64,000 nt of DNA from an uncultured Parvularculaceae bacterium (GTDB lineage Bacteria > Pseudomonadota > Alphaproteobacteria > Caulobacterales > Parvularculaceae). The translations under genes were made by a program, and so were the position numbers. This document shows, piece after piece, positions 8,494-17,281 of the stretch. Numbering within the stretch: the stretch's first letter is position 1; each line of letters opens with the position of its first letter. The stretch spans positions 186,001 to 250,000 of the forward strand of contig CAMYLZ010000025.1 in assembly GCA_947259375.1 (NCBI GenBank). Reading direction: 5' to 3'. The notes under the pieces are model-generated. The model was not told the origin of the DNA, did no database searches, and saw only the letters and a program-made list of their open reading frames with translations.

Positions 8494-9339
8494 TCACTCA
8501 GCGTTCAGTTTCGACAGCCATTTGACGCCGCGAATGGCGGTTTCGGGGAAGGCCGCGCCATGGTCGGAATCCGCGATGATCTCAAGCCCGGTCAATGCTA
8601 TCCCGGTCTGGCGGCGACGCTGCAATAAAGACATGAACTCTTCGGTGATGCGCATCTCGTCGGTTTCGAGTTCGCCGATGGATACAAAGACATTGACGTC
8701 GGGATCGCCTTGGGCGGGCGCCTTTTCCGCTTCCAGCGCGGCAAGATAGGCGAGGCTGCGTTCGCTGAGCGCGGGGCTGCCGAGCACGTAAGTGTTGAAC
8801 GCGTCAGGCGCCGCGAATAATGCGTAGGCCCCGAACTGGCCGCCCAGCGAATAGCCGAAATAAGTGCGCGCGCCGGGCTTGGTGCGGTAATGGTCATCAA
8901 TAAATTCGAACACGTCGTTTCGAATGAAATTGAGGTGCTGGGCCGCTTGCCCGCCTTGATATCGAGCCTGAATGTCAGGATTGGCGAACGCCAGGACGGT
9001 GTAATCGCGAAACCGGCTGGCATGCGCATTTTCAGCGCCAAGATCGGTTTGCCAGGATATGCCGACCAGGATCGCGTTCGGCATCAGATATTCCGTGGCG
9101 CCGGACAGCATGTCCATGTGCCAGAGGGCGTCGGTCGTGTAAATGACAGGATAGCGCGCGCCGGCGTCGTCTGCATATCCTTCCGGCAATTTGACAAAGA
9201 GCGCATAGCGCCGGCCGGTTTCGCTGTCGGTTATCGGCGCGACCTCGGTTCGCGGCATTGCGTATGGTCGCGGCTCGCTTGCCTCAACCCCGGCGATGGC
9301 GAGCAGAAACGAAATAGCCGCGACGAAAAACCTGTTCAT
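8494..9339 (-). CDS. Secreted alpha/beta hydrolase, esterase D / IroE-like
   Basis: A 281-residue protein with a signal peptide (MNRFFVAAISFLLAIAGVEA). The PF00756-type esterase core follows: YPVIYTTDALWHMDMLSG, then the nucleophile elbow FGYSLGGQFGAYAL (GYSLG) at about residue 150. A late Asp/His region (DSDHGAAFPETAIRG) supplies the catalytic His. Relatives include siderophore esterases (IroE, Fes) and S-formylglutathione hydrolases; the substrate cannot be set. The start at 9339 is chosen because upstream codons add a stretch lacking signal-peptide character. It probably forms an operon with the PD40 gene, whose alternative GTG start overlaps this stop. Confidence 0.82.
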   Translation of the reverse strand: MNRFFVAAISFLLAIAGVEASEPRPYAMPRTEVAPITDSETGRRYALFVKLPEGYADDAGARYPVIYTTDALWHMDMLSGATEYLMPNAILVGISWQTDLGAENAHASRFRDYTVLAFANPDIQARYQGGQAAQHLNFIRNDVFEFIDDHYRTKPGARTYFGYSLGGQFGAYALFAAPDAFNTYVLGSPALSERSLAYLAALEAEKAPAQGDPDVNVFVSIGELETDEMRITEEFMSLLQRRRQTGIALTGLEIIADSDHGAAFPETAIRGVKWLSKLNAE

Positions 9340-9536
9340 ATTATTTGGCCCATTTCGAAAGGCGGCGCGCTGGGACTGTTCGATTACGCTCTCCAGCACA
9401 TGACAGTTGCGGGTTTCGTGCAAACAAAAATGCGCTCCGAGCGTTTGTCCTGAACCGCAAGCTGCATCCTCCGTCTCATGAATGCGCGGCTCGGCCGCCC
9501 CGCATTGACGCGACCTTCCCGCATAGAAATGACCTG

Positions 9537-9557
9537 CGCAATGTCCATGACATTGCG
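9537..9557. repeat. 9-3-9 perfect inverted repeat
   Basis: CGCAATGTC, spacer CAT, GACATTGCG. It lies about 200 bp upstream of the hydrolase start (9339) and 70 bp past the end of the thioesterase gene, in a 287-bp gap that holds no gene. The symmetry is that of a TetR- or GntR-type operator; no owner can be named. Confidence 0.4.
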
Positions 9558-9626
9558 GCGTAGCGTTCTGCTGACGGGACGAGGCGTTGTCCGATGATGG
9601 CGGCCGGTACCGTTGCAGCCGTAATT

Positions 9627-10115
9627 TCAGCCCGTTTCACCGGTCTCGTCGCCCTTGATGCCGAAGGGCGCAAAGATTTCCGGGCCGACCCGTTTGGGCT
9701 TGCGGGTCTTTGCGTCGATGAGGCACCAGTCGGTAAGAACCTTGGCGGAAAAACGCGCGGCGCCGGGTTTTCTGATATCCACATGCCGCGCAAAGCGCGG
9801 GCCTGCGGCGCGCCCCAGCCAGGTGCGGATCTCGACCGTTTCGCCGGCCAGCACCTGGTCGCGATAATCAATCTCGTGGCGCAGCGCCACCCAGACATAC
9901 TGGTCGCGCAATTCCTTAGTCCCGACCGTGCGCCAATGGGCGACGGCGATATCCTGCGCCCAGATCAGATAGACTGCATTATTGACATGGCCGAGCTCAT
10001 CAATGTCGCATTCCGACGCCTGCCGGGTCATCAGGGCCGCGGTCTCGAATGAGGCGGCGCCGATGAGATTGCCGGCAAGAGCCGGCAGGTCGTCAGGCGT
10101 TTGCATTTTGATCAT
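9627..10115 (-). CDS. Acyl-CoA thioesterase, 4HBT hotdog fold
   Basis: A 162-residue single hotdog domain. The 4-hydroxybenzoyl-CoA thioesterase signature DELGHVNNAVYLIWAQ (residues 38-53) includes the catalytic-type Asp and the GHVNN loop. LRHEIDYRDQVLAGETVEIRTW is the central helix/strand region. It probably hydrolyses acyl-CoA thioesters in the cytosol, chain length unknown. The ATG overlaps the stop of the upstream LOG gene as ATGA (10112-10115), so the two are translationally coupled. Confidence 0.87.
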   Translation of the reverse strand: MIKMQTPDDLPALAGNLIGAASFETAALMTRQASECDIDELGHVNNAVYLIWAQDIAVAHWRTVGTKELRDQYVWVALRHEIDYRDQVLAGETVEIRTWLGRAAGPRFARHVDIRKPGAARFSAKVLTDWCLIDAKTRKPKRVGPEIFAPFGIKGDETGETG

Positions 10116-10690
10116 CGGCGCAATTCATCGACCCATTTGCGGTCTTTCGGCAATTCGGCGGCGGCGAGCTTGTCCATCAGCGCGCCGGGATCTTCGTCGG
10201 CGCAGAGGATCGACCGGTGCGCCTGCTTGACGAAGGCTTCCGAGACGAGATTGTCGAGGAACCGCTCAAGCCCGTCAAAGAACCCGGCGACATTCAACAG
10301 ACCCACGGGCTTGGCGTGGAAGCCGAGCTGCGACCAGGTCCAGACCTCGAACATTTCCTCCAGCGTGCCAATGCCACCGGGCAGGGCGATGAACGCGTCC
10401 GACATGTCGGCCATCTTCGCTTTGCGCTCATGCATGGAGGTGACGATATGCAGCTCGGTGAGATTGTCATGGGCGATTTCAAGATCGGCCAGCGCCTTTG
10501 GCAGGACGCCGTAAACCGGCCCGTCATGTTCGAGCGCCGCATCGGCGACAACGCCCATCAGCCCTACCGAAGCGCCGCCATAGACGAGGCCGATATCGCG
10601 CTCAGCCAGGGTTTTTCCAAGCCGCCAGGCCGCTTCGCGATAATCCTCGCGCGCGCCAAGGCTCGATCCGCAGAAAACACAAATATTCAT
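10112..10690 (-). CDS. LOG-family nucleoside-5'-monophosphate phosphoribohydrolase
   Basis: A 192-residue Rossmann-fold protein of the TIGR00730/LOG family (lysine-decarboxylase-like). The start MNICVFCGSSLGAREDY is characteristic, and PGGIGTLEEMFEVWTWSQLG carries the PGGxGTxxE active-site motif near residue 100. LOG enzymes release the base from nucleoside monophosphates (cytokinin activation in plants; bacterial role less clear). An open extension upstream to 10819 has no family similarity, so 10690 is taken as start. It is divergent from the murA cluster and coupled to the thioesterase gene. Confidence 0.9.
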   Translation of the reverse strand: MNICVFCGSSLGAREDYREAAWRLGKTLAERDIGLVYGGASVGLMGVVADAALEHDGPVYGVLPKALADLEIAHDNLTELHIVTSMHERKAKMADMSDAFIALPGGIGTLEEMFEVWTWSQLGFHAKPVGLLNVAGFFDGLERFLDNLVSEAFVKQAHRSILCADEDPGALMDKLAAAELPKDRKWVDELRR

Positions 10691-10790
10691 GGCCGAGCGA
10701 ATGGCATGATGCGCTTGCGAAATCCAGCCTTTCGCGCGCCGGTCAAGCGATCTTGACGCCGCCCCCGTGAAGGCCTTTAAGTCCGCGGTC

Positions 10791-10967
10791 ATGCCGTCGA
10801 AACCGCCATCACAGGACAAGCCCGAAGATCGTCAGACCGGCGCCCCGGAAAAGCCCGCTTCCGGCGCGAAGGGGGCGGACCGCGAGGCGCGGCTGGCGGA
10901 GGCGCTAAGGGCCAATCTGCGCCGGCGCAAGCAAAGCGCCCCCCAAACCGATGAGAAAGACGCATAA
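10791..10967 (+). CDS. Small charged hypothetical protein upstream of murA
   Basis: A 58-residue Lys/Glu/Pro/Ala-rich protein, MPSKPPSQDKPEDRQTGAPE followed by REARLAEALRANLRRRKQ. The first half looks disordered, the second half a basic helix. Its TAA ends exactly one base before the murA ATG (10968), so the two are almost certainly co-translated. Short basic proteins just upstream of murA occur in other alphaproteobacteria; no function is known to me. The Shine-Dalgarno sequence is weak. A GTG at 10767 is an alternative start. Confidence 0.6.
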   Translation: MPSKPPSQDKPEDRQTGAPEKPASGAKGADREARLAEALRANLRRRKQSAPQTDEKDA

Positions 10968-12227
10968 ATGGATAAATTGGCGATTATTGGCGGGCGCCCG
11001 CTCTATGGCGTCATCCCGATCAGCGGGGCGAAGAATTCGGCGCTGAAAGTGATGGCGGCCGCGCTGCTGACGGACGAGGCGCTGACCCTGACCAATGTGC
11101 CGCGGCTGGCCGATGTGGACATGCTGTTGCGCCTGCTTGAGCAGCACGGCGTCACGTCAAGCTTTGAGGGGTCGACCCTGCGCCTGCATGCGCAAACCAT
11201 CATCTCGACTGAGGCGCCTTACGATCTCGTGCGGAAAATGCGCGCGAGCTTTAATGTGCTGGGCCCGCTTCTGGCGCGCGAGGGCAAGGCGCGGGTGTCG
11301 CTGCCGGGCGGTTGCGCGATTGGCGCGCGACCTGTCGATCTGCATCTCAAGGCGCTCGAAGCGATGGGCGCCAAAATCGATCTCGATGAAGGCTATGTGA
11401 TCGCCGAGGCGGCGAACGGCCTGCACGGCGCGGAAATTGCGTTTCCCTTCGTCTCTGTGGGCGCGACCGAGCACGCCATGCTCGCCGCGACTTTGGCCAA
11501 GGGAACGACGGTGCTGGAAAACGCCGCCCGCGAGCCGGAGATCGCCGACCTCGCCGACTGCCTGAACGCCATGGGCGCGAAAGTTTCCGGCGCCGGGCAT
11601 TCGACCGTCACTATAGAAGGCGTCGATAGGCTGCATGGCGGCGAACATCGCGTTTTGCCCGACCGGATCGAAACCGGGGCCTATGTGATGGCGGTGGCGG
11701 CGACCGGCGGCGAGCTGACCCTTACCGGTACGGATGCGAGCCTTCTCGGCGCGGCCTGGGGCGTGTTGCAGGAAACCGGCCTCGACATGGAAGAGCGCGA
11801 CGGCGGCATTTGCGTCAAGCGCAATGGCGAGCGCTACAAGGCGAGCGATATCGTCACCCAGCCTTTCCCCGGCTTTCCGACGGATTTGCAGGCGCAATTC
11901 ATGGCGCTGATGGCGACCGCTGACGGCGTGTCCAAAATCAAGGAAACGATTTTCGAAAACCGCTTTATGCACGCGCCGGAGCTGGCGCGCATGGGCGCGA
12001 AGATTTCCGTCGACGGACAGACGGCGACGGTGCAGGGCGTGCCGCGCCTCAAAGGCGCGCCGGTAATGGCGACTGACTTGCGCGCATCCATGTCGTTGAT
12101 CATCGCGGCGCTCGCCGCCGAAGGCCAAACCATGGTCAATCGCGTATATCACCTTGACCGGGGCTTTGAACGGCTTGAAGAAAAGCTGCAAACCTGCGGG
12201 GCCCTGATCGAACGGGTGAAAGAATAG
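10968..12227 (+). CDS. murA: UDP-N-acetylglucosamine 1-carboxyvinyltransferase
   Basis: First committed step of peptidoglycan synthesis: transfers enolpyruvate from PEP to UDP-GlcNAc in the cytosol. The start [20 protein letters not shown] is followed by AKNSALK with conserved Lys22/Asn23. [20 protein letters not shown] carries the PEP-binding, fosfomycin-targeted Cys116. [12 protein letters not shown] and the C-terminal [15 protein letters not shown] are also typical. The length of 419 residues is standard. It is followed after 9 nt by the DUF2948 gene. Confidence 0.97.
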   Translation: MDKLAIIGGRPLYGVIPISGAKNSALKVMAAALLTDEALTLTNVPRLADVDMLLRLLEQHGVTSSFEGSTLRLHAQTIISTEAPYDLVRKMRASFNVLGPLLAREGKARVSLPGGCAIGARPVDLHLKALEAMGAKIDLDEGYVIAEAANGLHGAEIAFPFVSVGATEHAMLAATLAKGTTVLENAAREPEIADLADCLNAMGAKVSGAGHSTVTIEGVDRLHGGEHRVLPDRIETGAYVMAVAATGGELTLTGTDASLLGAAWGVLQETGLDMEERDGGICVKRNGERYKASDIVTQPFPGFPTDLQAQFMALMATADGVSKIKETIFENRFMHAPELARMGAKISVDGQTATVQGVPRLKGAPVMATDLRASMSLIIAALAAEGQTMVNRVYHLDRGFERLEEKLQTCGALIERVKE

Positions 12228-12236
12228 GAGCGGGCG

Positions 12237-12689
12237 GTGTCAGCGCTGAAAGATTACAAGCCGCTGCGGCTGATGGCCGGGGACGAAGAAGACCTTGGCG
12301 TGATTTCCGCCTGTCTTCAGGATGCGGTCGGCAAGCTGGGCGACATGGCGTGGCTGCCGGATGAGCGGCGCTTTGTCCTGGTGGTCAATCGCTTCGTGTG
12401 GGAATGCGCCGGCGAGCGGCGCGCCGGGCCTTTCGTGCGAGTGCGCGCCGGGCTTCATTTCGATGATGTAAAGGCCGCGCAGTTCCAGCATTTGCGCACC
12501 GAGGCGAAAGAGGCGGTGGTCGAGCTGCTTGCGATCCGTTTCGAAGCGGCGGCGGATGGCGAGGGCGTCTTGGTGCTTGATTTCGCCGGCGGCGGCGCGC
12601 TGCGCCTCGAAGTCGAAAGCGTCAACGCCTATATGTCGGACATTTCCGAGCCTTGGCGCACCCGCGCGAAGCCGATCCACGAAGAGTGA
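12237..12689 (+). CDS. DUF2948 family protein
   Basis: A 150-residue cytosolic protein with the alphaproteobacterial DUF2948 pattern: YKPLRLMAGDEEDLGVISAC at the start, a middle MAWLPDERRFVLVVNRFVWE, and the end NAYMSDISEPWRTRAKPIHE. The function is unknown. The family sits characteristically between murA and hisD, as here. It starts at a GTG preceded by AGGAGCGGG, and hisD follows at once, which suggests one transcript from murA through hisD. Confidence 0.85.
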   Translation: MSALKDYKPLRLMAGDEEDLGVISACLQDAVGKLGDMAWLPDERRFVLVVNRFVWECAGERRAGPFVRVRAGLHFDDVKAAQFQHLRTEAKEAVVELLAIRFEAAADGEGVLVLDFAGGGALRLEVESVNAYMSDISEPWRTRAKPIHEE

Positions 12690-12719
12690 GCTTTAGCCTT
12701 ATCCCGGCGTGAAGGCGGC

Positions 12720-14054
12720 GTGCAACGCCGCTTCCTTGATCCGGAGGGCTGGGAGATGATCATGGCGCAACGCCTGAATTCCGCCGATGCCGGTTTCGCC
12801 GCCGCGTTTGACGCGTTTGTCGTGAAAGACCGCGATGGCGGCGCAGATGTGAGCGCGGTGGTGCGCGAAGTTATCGCGCAGGTGCGCGCTGACGGCATCG
12901 AGGCGGTCAGGGCGTATACGGCGCAATTCGATCATTTTGCGCTGACCGACGAAACCCTTCGCGTGACGCCCGAAGAAATCGACCGTGCGGAAGCCGAATG
13001 CGACGCAGACGATCTCAAGGCGCTTGATTTCGCCGTCGCGCGCATCCGCGCCTATCACGAAAAGCAATTGCCGAAAGATACGCGTTATACGGACGATCAG
13101 GGCGTGACGCTCGGCTGGCGCTGGACATGCGTCGATGCGGCCGGGCTTTATGCGCCGGGCGGGCGGGCCGCCTATCCGTCGAGCGTTCTCATGAACGCGA
13201 TCCCGGCGAAAGTCGCTGGCGTCAAGCGCCTCGCCATGGCGACGCCGGCGCCGAATGGCGAAATGAACCCGCTTGTCCTCGCCGCCGCAAAACGCGCGGG
13301 CGTCGATGAAATCTACCGCATTGGCGGGGCGCAGGCGATCGCGGCGCTGGCCTATGGCGCCGGGCCGATTACGCCCGTCGACGTTATTGTCGGGCCAGGC
13401 AACGCCTATGTGGCCGAGGCGAAACGGCAAGTCTTCGGCATGGTCGGCATCGATAGCGTTGCGGGGCCGTCGGAAATCCTCGTAGTGGCGGACGGCCAAA
13501 ACGATCCCGATTGGATCGCCGCGGATCTTTTGAGCCAGGCCGAGCATGATCCCTCCTCGCAAAGCGTTCTGATCACGGATGATGCGGCTTTTGCCGACAA
13601 GGTCGCCGCAGCGGTGGATGTGCAATTGCGTGAAAACCCGCGCCGCGACATCGCCGAAGCGGCGTGGCGGAAGAATTCGGCGATCGTCATCGTTGCATCG
13701 CTCGACGATGCGCCGGCCCTGGTTGACAAGATCGCGCCGGAACACCTCGAACTCGCGGTCGCCGATCCTGAAAGCCTGTTCAACAAAATCCGCCATGCCG
13801 GCGCGATTTTTCTTGGCCGGCATACGCCCGAAGCGGTTGGCGATTATGTCGCCGGGCCGGACCATGTGCTGCCCACCGCGCGGGCCACGCGCTACGCCTC
13901 CGGGCTGTCGGTGCTCGACTTCATGAAACGCACATCGATCATCGGCTGCGACGAGAAAGCGCTGGCGAAAATCGGCCCCGAGGCTGCGCGCCTCGCCGAC
14001 GCCGAAGGCCTGCCGAGCCATGCGAAATCGGTGCGCGTGCGGTTGAAGGACTAA
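12720..14054 (+). CDS. hisD: Histidinol dehydrogenase
   Basis: Last two steps of histidine synthesis: oxidises L-histidinol to L-histidine, Zn- and NAD-dependent. Signature stretches are VDAAGLYAPGGRAAYPSSVL, YRIGGAQAIAALAYG, DVIVGPGNAYVAEAK, VAGPSEILVV and LLSQAEHDPSSQSVLI. The late GLSVLDFMKRTS is the usual C-terminal landmark. The length of 444 residues from the GTG at 12720 compares with ~430 for the family. ATGs at 12756 and 12762 are plausible alternatives, with GGGAG directly before the first. It lies downstream of the DUF2948 gene, on its own from other his genes. Confidence 0.95.
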   Translation: MQRRFLDPEGWEMIMAQRLNSADAGFAAAFDAFVVKDRDGGADVSAVVREVIAQVRADGIEAVRAYTAQFDHFALTDETLRVTPEEIDRAEAECDADDLKALDFAVARIRAYHEKQLPKDTRYTDDQGVTLGWRWTCVDAAGLYAPGGRAAYPSSVLMNAIPAKVAGVKRLAMATPAPNGEMNPLVLAAAKRAGVDEIYRIGGAQAIAALAYGAGPITPVDVIVGPGNAYVAEAKRQVFGMVGIDSVAGPSEILVVADGQNDPDWIAADLLSQAEHDPSSQSVLITDDAAFADKVAAAVDVQLRENPRRDIAEAAWRKNSAIVIVASLDDAPALVDKIAPEHLELAVADPESLFNKIRHAGAIFLGRHTPEAVGDYVAGPDHVLPTARATRYASGLSVLDFMKRTSIIGCDEKALAKIGPEAARLADAEGLPSHAKSVRVRLKD

Positions 14055-14096
14055 CGGGAGGGCGAGTCTTAACGCTGAAAACGCCAATATCTCACA

Positions 14097-15215
14097 TCAA
14101 TGCGCAGGCTGAGCAAACTGACGCTTGGCGATCACCACCGTCATGGTCGCGATGGTCTCATACCCGGCATTGTTGTTGTTCAGCAAAATGACGATGCCGT
14201 CATGCTCGGGGAAATATGAAATGATCGACGTGTATCCCGACACTTCGCCATTATAAGTGATGATTCCGGCCGGGTCTTCGCTGTCCGAGAGGGGCACGGC
14301 GCCGACAGTCCACGCCATGGGCTTTTCCCGGTCGAATAAAAGCGCCTTGCTGGCCTCGGTGAGCAGCGTGTCGTCCTTGAGCGCGGTCATCCACCGATAG
14401 AGATCGTCCGTCGTCGAATAGAGCGAGGCGGTCGCCCGGAAAAGACGCGGATTGACGATTGGGACGGGCGTCAGGGCGCCGTCTTCACGCATGTAATTCT
14501 GGGCAAGGCGTTCTGTCTGCGGCGTGTTGTAGATTTGTCCGGTATTCGCAAGACCAAGCGGCGCGAGGATGCGGTTTTCGAGCTCGGTTTCGTAAGGTGC
14601 GTCGGCGACGGCGTCGATGATCCGGCCGAGCAGATAGTAGTTCACGTTAGAATAAAGATAATCGGCGTCCGGTTCAAATTTAAGCGGCAGGGCGGCAATG
14701 ACCTGCACGAAACTCTCGTCGGTTTGCGCCTGTTTGAACGCGTTATCGAACCAGCCGGGAATTTCGATGAAATGCGGGATGCCCGAGCGGTTCTGCAGCA
14801 AATGCGCAACGGTCACGTCATTACTATAAGGCGCCTCAAAGTCTGGCAGCAGGGTTGCAATGCTATCGTCGAGCGACAGTTTTCCTTCCTCGATGAGTTG
14901 CAGAACGAGCGCGGCCGTGAAGCTCTTGGTCATGGAGGCGATGACGAATTTTGTTTCGGGCGTGTTCGTGCGCCCGTCATCGATCTGCGCGAGCCCGTAG
15001 CCCTCTTTGAGGAGGATGCCGGTCTGATCGGCCACCAGAATGGCGCCCGAAAAACCGTTTTCCTCTACGAGCCGGCGAACATCTTGCGCAATGCCGTTCT
15101 GCGCTTTTTGTTGCACGGGCGCGGTTTCACCGCTTTGCGTTGACGCGGATTGCTCGCAGGCGGCGACGGATAGCGCGCAGATCAGCGCGGCGGTGACAGC
15201 CGGCATTCGTGACAT
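14097..15215 (-). CDS. Serine hydrolase, class C beta-lactamase/penicillin-binding-like lipoprotein
   Basis: A 372-residue exported protein. The N-terminus MSRMPAVTAALICALSVAAC ends in a lipobox (VAAC), so it is probably a lipoprotein. The catalytic SxxK is SMTK in KFVIASMTKSFTAALVL (about residue 93) and the Tyr motif is YSNVNY. The C-terminal region TYNGEVSGYTSIISYFPEHD supplies an HxG-equivalent position without a canonical HTG/KTG box. Such proteins are usually esterases, peptidases or D-aminopeptidases rather than true beta-lactamases. The gene ends facing hisD and starts 22 nt after the GST stop, so it may be last in a trhO-GST-hydrolase unit. Confidence 0.85.
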   Translation of the reverse strand: MSRMPAVTAALICALSVAACEQSASTQSGETAPVQQKAQNGIAQDVRRLVEENGFSGAILVADQTGILLKEGYGLAQIDDGRTNTPETKFVIASMTKSFTAALVLQLIEEGKLSLDDSIATLLPDFEAPYSNDVTVAHLLQNRSGIPHFIEIPGWFDNAFKQAQTDESFVQVIAALPLKFEPDADYLYSNVNYYLLGRIIDAVADAPYETELENRILAPLGLANTGQIYNTPQTERLAQNYMREDGALTPVPIVNPRLFRATASLYSTTDDLYRWMTALKDDTLLTEASKALLFDREKPMAWTVGAVPLSDSEDPAGIITYNGEVSGYTSIISYFPEHDGIVILLNNNNAGYETIATMTVVIAKRQFAQPAH

Positions 15216-15237
15216 GGTTTTTGCGTCCCCTCAAAAC

Positions 15238-15870
15238 TTACGCCGGAAAAGGAATTTCCTCTCCGGTCTCTTTCCACAACGGATATTTACGCATTACAGA
15301 CAGGAAAAGCGCTGAACACGTCAAGGTCTTGAGCCAGCGCTGAACGTGCGGAATGCTCGCTTCGTCGAACCAGTCGGGATCGGCGATGCGAAACTGGCGC
15401 ACGAAAGGAAAGATCGCGATATCGGCGAGGCTGCGGCGCGCGCCATATAGATATTCCGTTTGCGCAAGGCGGGCATCGAGCTTTTGCAGAAACGTCATGC
15501 CCGCCGCGCGGTGTTCATCCGCATCGGCGCCGTCATAGCGGCTCGCATATTTGTAGCGATCGAGATGATGCTTGAACGGGCCGTCCGCCTCGGTGATGAG
15601 GCTGTCTTCGTCGCCCGCCGCAAGCCAGCCCTCCGGGTCGTTCCGGCGCAGCGCCCAATGCATCACGTCGATGCTTTCATCGATCACCCGCCCGTCAGCG
15701 AGCAATACGGGAACGGTGCCTTTGGGCGAGGCGGCGAGCATCTCGGCCGGCTTGTCGCGCAGGATGATTTCGCGCAGGGCGACAGGCGCGCCGCTTGCCG
15801 TAATCGCCATTCGCGCGCGCATGGCGTAGGGGCAGCGCCTGAAGGAATAAAGCGTGGGCGTCTCAGTCAT
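15238..15870 (-). CDS. Glutathione S-transferase family protein
   Basis: A 210-residue GST. The thioredoxin-like N-terminus is [20 protein letters not shown] with a CPYA motif (14-17), and the glutathione-binding stretch is [20 protein letters not shown] (VPVL ... ESxD). A helical C-terminal domain runs from about residue 90. The Cys-containing motif suggests an omega/beta-type or glutaredoxin-like activity rather than classical conjugation; the substrate is unknown. Its start overlaps the trhO stop by 8 nt, indicating coupling. Confidence 0.88.
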   Translation of the reverse strand: MTETPTLYSFRRCPYAMRARMAITASGAPVALREIILRDKPAEMLAASPKGTVPVLLADGRVIDESIDVMHWALRRNDPEGWLAAGDEDSLITEADGPFKHHLDRYKYASRYDGADADEHRAAGMTFLQKLDARLAQTEYLYGARRSLADIAIFPFVRQFRIADPDWFDEASIPHVQRWLKTLTCSALFLSVMRKYPLWKETGEEIPFPA

Positions 15871-16786
15871 TTGTCGGTTTGGCCCCTAAATGCCGTTCGC
15901 CGCGCGCTTTCGCCAGGTCGATCTGTTTCTGGCGTTCAGCGAAAGCGCGGCGCTTTTCCTCAGAATATTTGTCGTGGCAATGCGGGCAGGAAACGCCGGG
16001 CGCGTAATGTTCGGAGCGCTTGTCGTCTTCGGTGATCGGCTGGCGGCAGGCATGGCACATATCATAGGAGCCGGGCGCGAGATCATGGCCCACCGAAACG
16101 CGATTGTCGAAGACGAAACATTCCCCGCGCCACAGGCTTTCATCTTCCGGCACGGTTTCGAGATATTTGAGGATGCCGCCTTTCAAATGCACCACATCGT
16201 CGATCCCTTCGGCGCGCAAGAAGGCGGTCGACTTCTCGCAGCGAATGCCGCCGGTGCAGAACATCGCGACTTTCTTGAGTGGATTCTGTGTGCGGAATTT
16301 TCGGAACCATTCGGGAAACTCGCGGAAGGACGTGGTTTCCGGGTTGACGGCCCCTTCAAAGGTGCCGATCGAGACTTCATAATCATTGCGCGTGTCGATG
16401 ACGATGGTGTCGGGATCGGAAATAACGCGGTTCCAGTCATGGGGTTCCACATAGCGCTCACGGCTGTTTTCCGGGTCGATCCCTTCGCAGCCCATGGTGA
16501 CGATCTCTCTTTTGAGCCGCACTTTCATGCGCAGGAACGGATTGTCGTCCGTATAGGACTCTTTCCAGTCGAGATCGGCGCAGCCCGGCAGCGATTTCAG
16601 ATGCGACAGCATCGCGTCGATCCCTTCGCGCGGGCCCGCAATCGTGCCGTTGACGCCCTCCGGCGCGAGCAGCAGCGTGCCTTTGACGCCGCCTTGATCG
16701 GCGGTCGCGCGCAAGGGCGCCTGATAATCCGCGAAATCCGGCATCGCGGTGAATTTGTATAGGGCGGCGACAACAATCTGGGGCAT
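15863..16786 (-). CDS. trhO: tRNA uridine(34) hydroxylase, rhodanese-type (YceA family)
   Basis: TrhO uses oxygen to make 5-hydroxyuridine at position 34 of tRNAs. Of the 307 residues, the N-terminal acylphosphatase-like domain includes [19 protein letters not shown]. The rhodanese domain has the active-site loop [12 protein letters not shown] with the essential Cys (in CTGGIR) at about residue 180. Zinc-type Cys pairs follow in CHACRQPI and CPHCHDKY near the C-terminus, as in the long YceA form. ATG at 16786. The 3' end overlaps the GST gene. Confidence 0.93.
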   Translation of the reverse strand: MPQIVVAALYKFTAMPDFADYQAPLRATADQGGVKGTLLLAPEGVNGTIAGPREGIDAMLSHLKSLPGCADLDWKESYTDDNPFLRMKVRLKREIVTMGCEGIDPENSRERYVEPHDWNRVISDPDTIVIDTRNDYEVSIGTFEGAVNPETTSFREFPEWFRKFRTQNPLKKVAMFCTGGIRCEKSTAFLRAEGIDDVVHLKGGILKYLETVPEDESLWRGECFVFDNRVSVGHDLAPGSYDMCHACRQPITEDDKRSEHYAPGVSCPHCHDKYSEEKRRAFAERQKQIDLAKARGERHLGAKPTND

Positions 16787-16996
16787 GGCGGCGCTATTTA
16801 CGCCAGCCCCGCCTTTCGCTCAACCATTGCGATGCAATTACGAGTCGGCACCCAGTAATCTTTTGAGGTAATGTTTGTCATGTTTTTTAGTGGGGGAGTT
16901 TCAGATAGTTGTTCAGTCTATTTGCGATAGTGTCAAGTATACCTTGTAGTCGGACATCTGATTCTTATATGCGTTGCTTAAAATAAGAGGAGCCTC
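16787..16996. promoter_or_regulatory. AT-rich upstream region of the 81-residue gene, with promoter-like boxes
   Basis: Base composition drops sharply here relative to the flanking genes. TTGTAG (16944-16949) and TATATG (16966-16971), 16 bp apart, resemble -35 and -10 elements on the plus strand, about 25 bp upstream of the start at 16997. They are weak matches, and the region could equally be imported DNA of different composition. Confidence 0.35.
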
Positions 16997-17242
16997 ATGA
17001 CGCAGTACATAATTTTAGGCAAGGGTGAGCAATTCTCCAAAGGATTTAGCCAAACCGCGGAATCAGCAACAGAGGCACTTAGCAAGTATGATGCGGTAAA
17101 AAAACTTTGCGGCAGCGCAAGTGCTACAGATTCCAAAGGAAAAGCAGTTTCGCGAACGGCTCTTGGACAGCTTGCGAAAGGGGAGCGAAGGGCCGAGCGA
17201 AGTGAGTTAATGCAAAAGGATACGGCGGGCATAAGCAAGTAA
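16997..17242 (+). CDS. Small hypothetical protein in an AT-rich patch
   Basis: An 81-residue hydrophilic protein, not recognised. It starts MTQYIILGKGEQFSKGFSQT and is rich in Ser, Ala, Lys and Thr, with one Cys and no membrane segment. The strongest support is AGAGGAG seven nt before the ATG. Codon use (AAA, TTA, GCA, ACA) is much more AT-rich than in all neighbours. The upstream DNA is also AT-rich, which suggests recent acquisition. No mobile element or repeat borders were seen. It could be a phage- or plasmid-derived orphan. Confidence 0.55.
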   Translation: MTQYIILGKGEQFSKGFSQTAESATEALSKYDAVKKLCGSASATDSKGKAVSRTALGQLAKGERRAERSELMQKDTAGISK

Positions 17243-17281
17243 GTAACACTTACTGTTGGTGTCTCGCTTCAAAACTAGAGC

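Noticed and set aside
12699-14087. 462-codon minus-strand open frame across hisD
   Set aside because: Shadow of hisD with Arg/His/Asp-rich sequence and no start signal; hisD is unambiguous on the plus strand.
14097-15215. Antibiotic-resistance beta-lactamase
   Set aside because: SxxK and Tyr motifs fit the wider serine-hydrolase fold, but the third-box motif of true class C enzymes is not clear; the same holds for 56048-57352.
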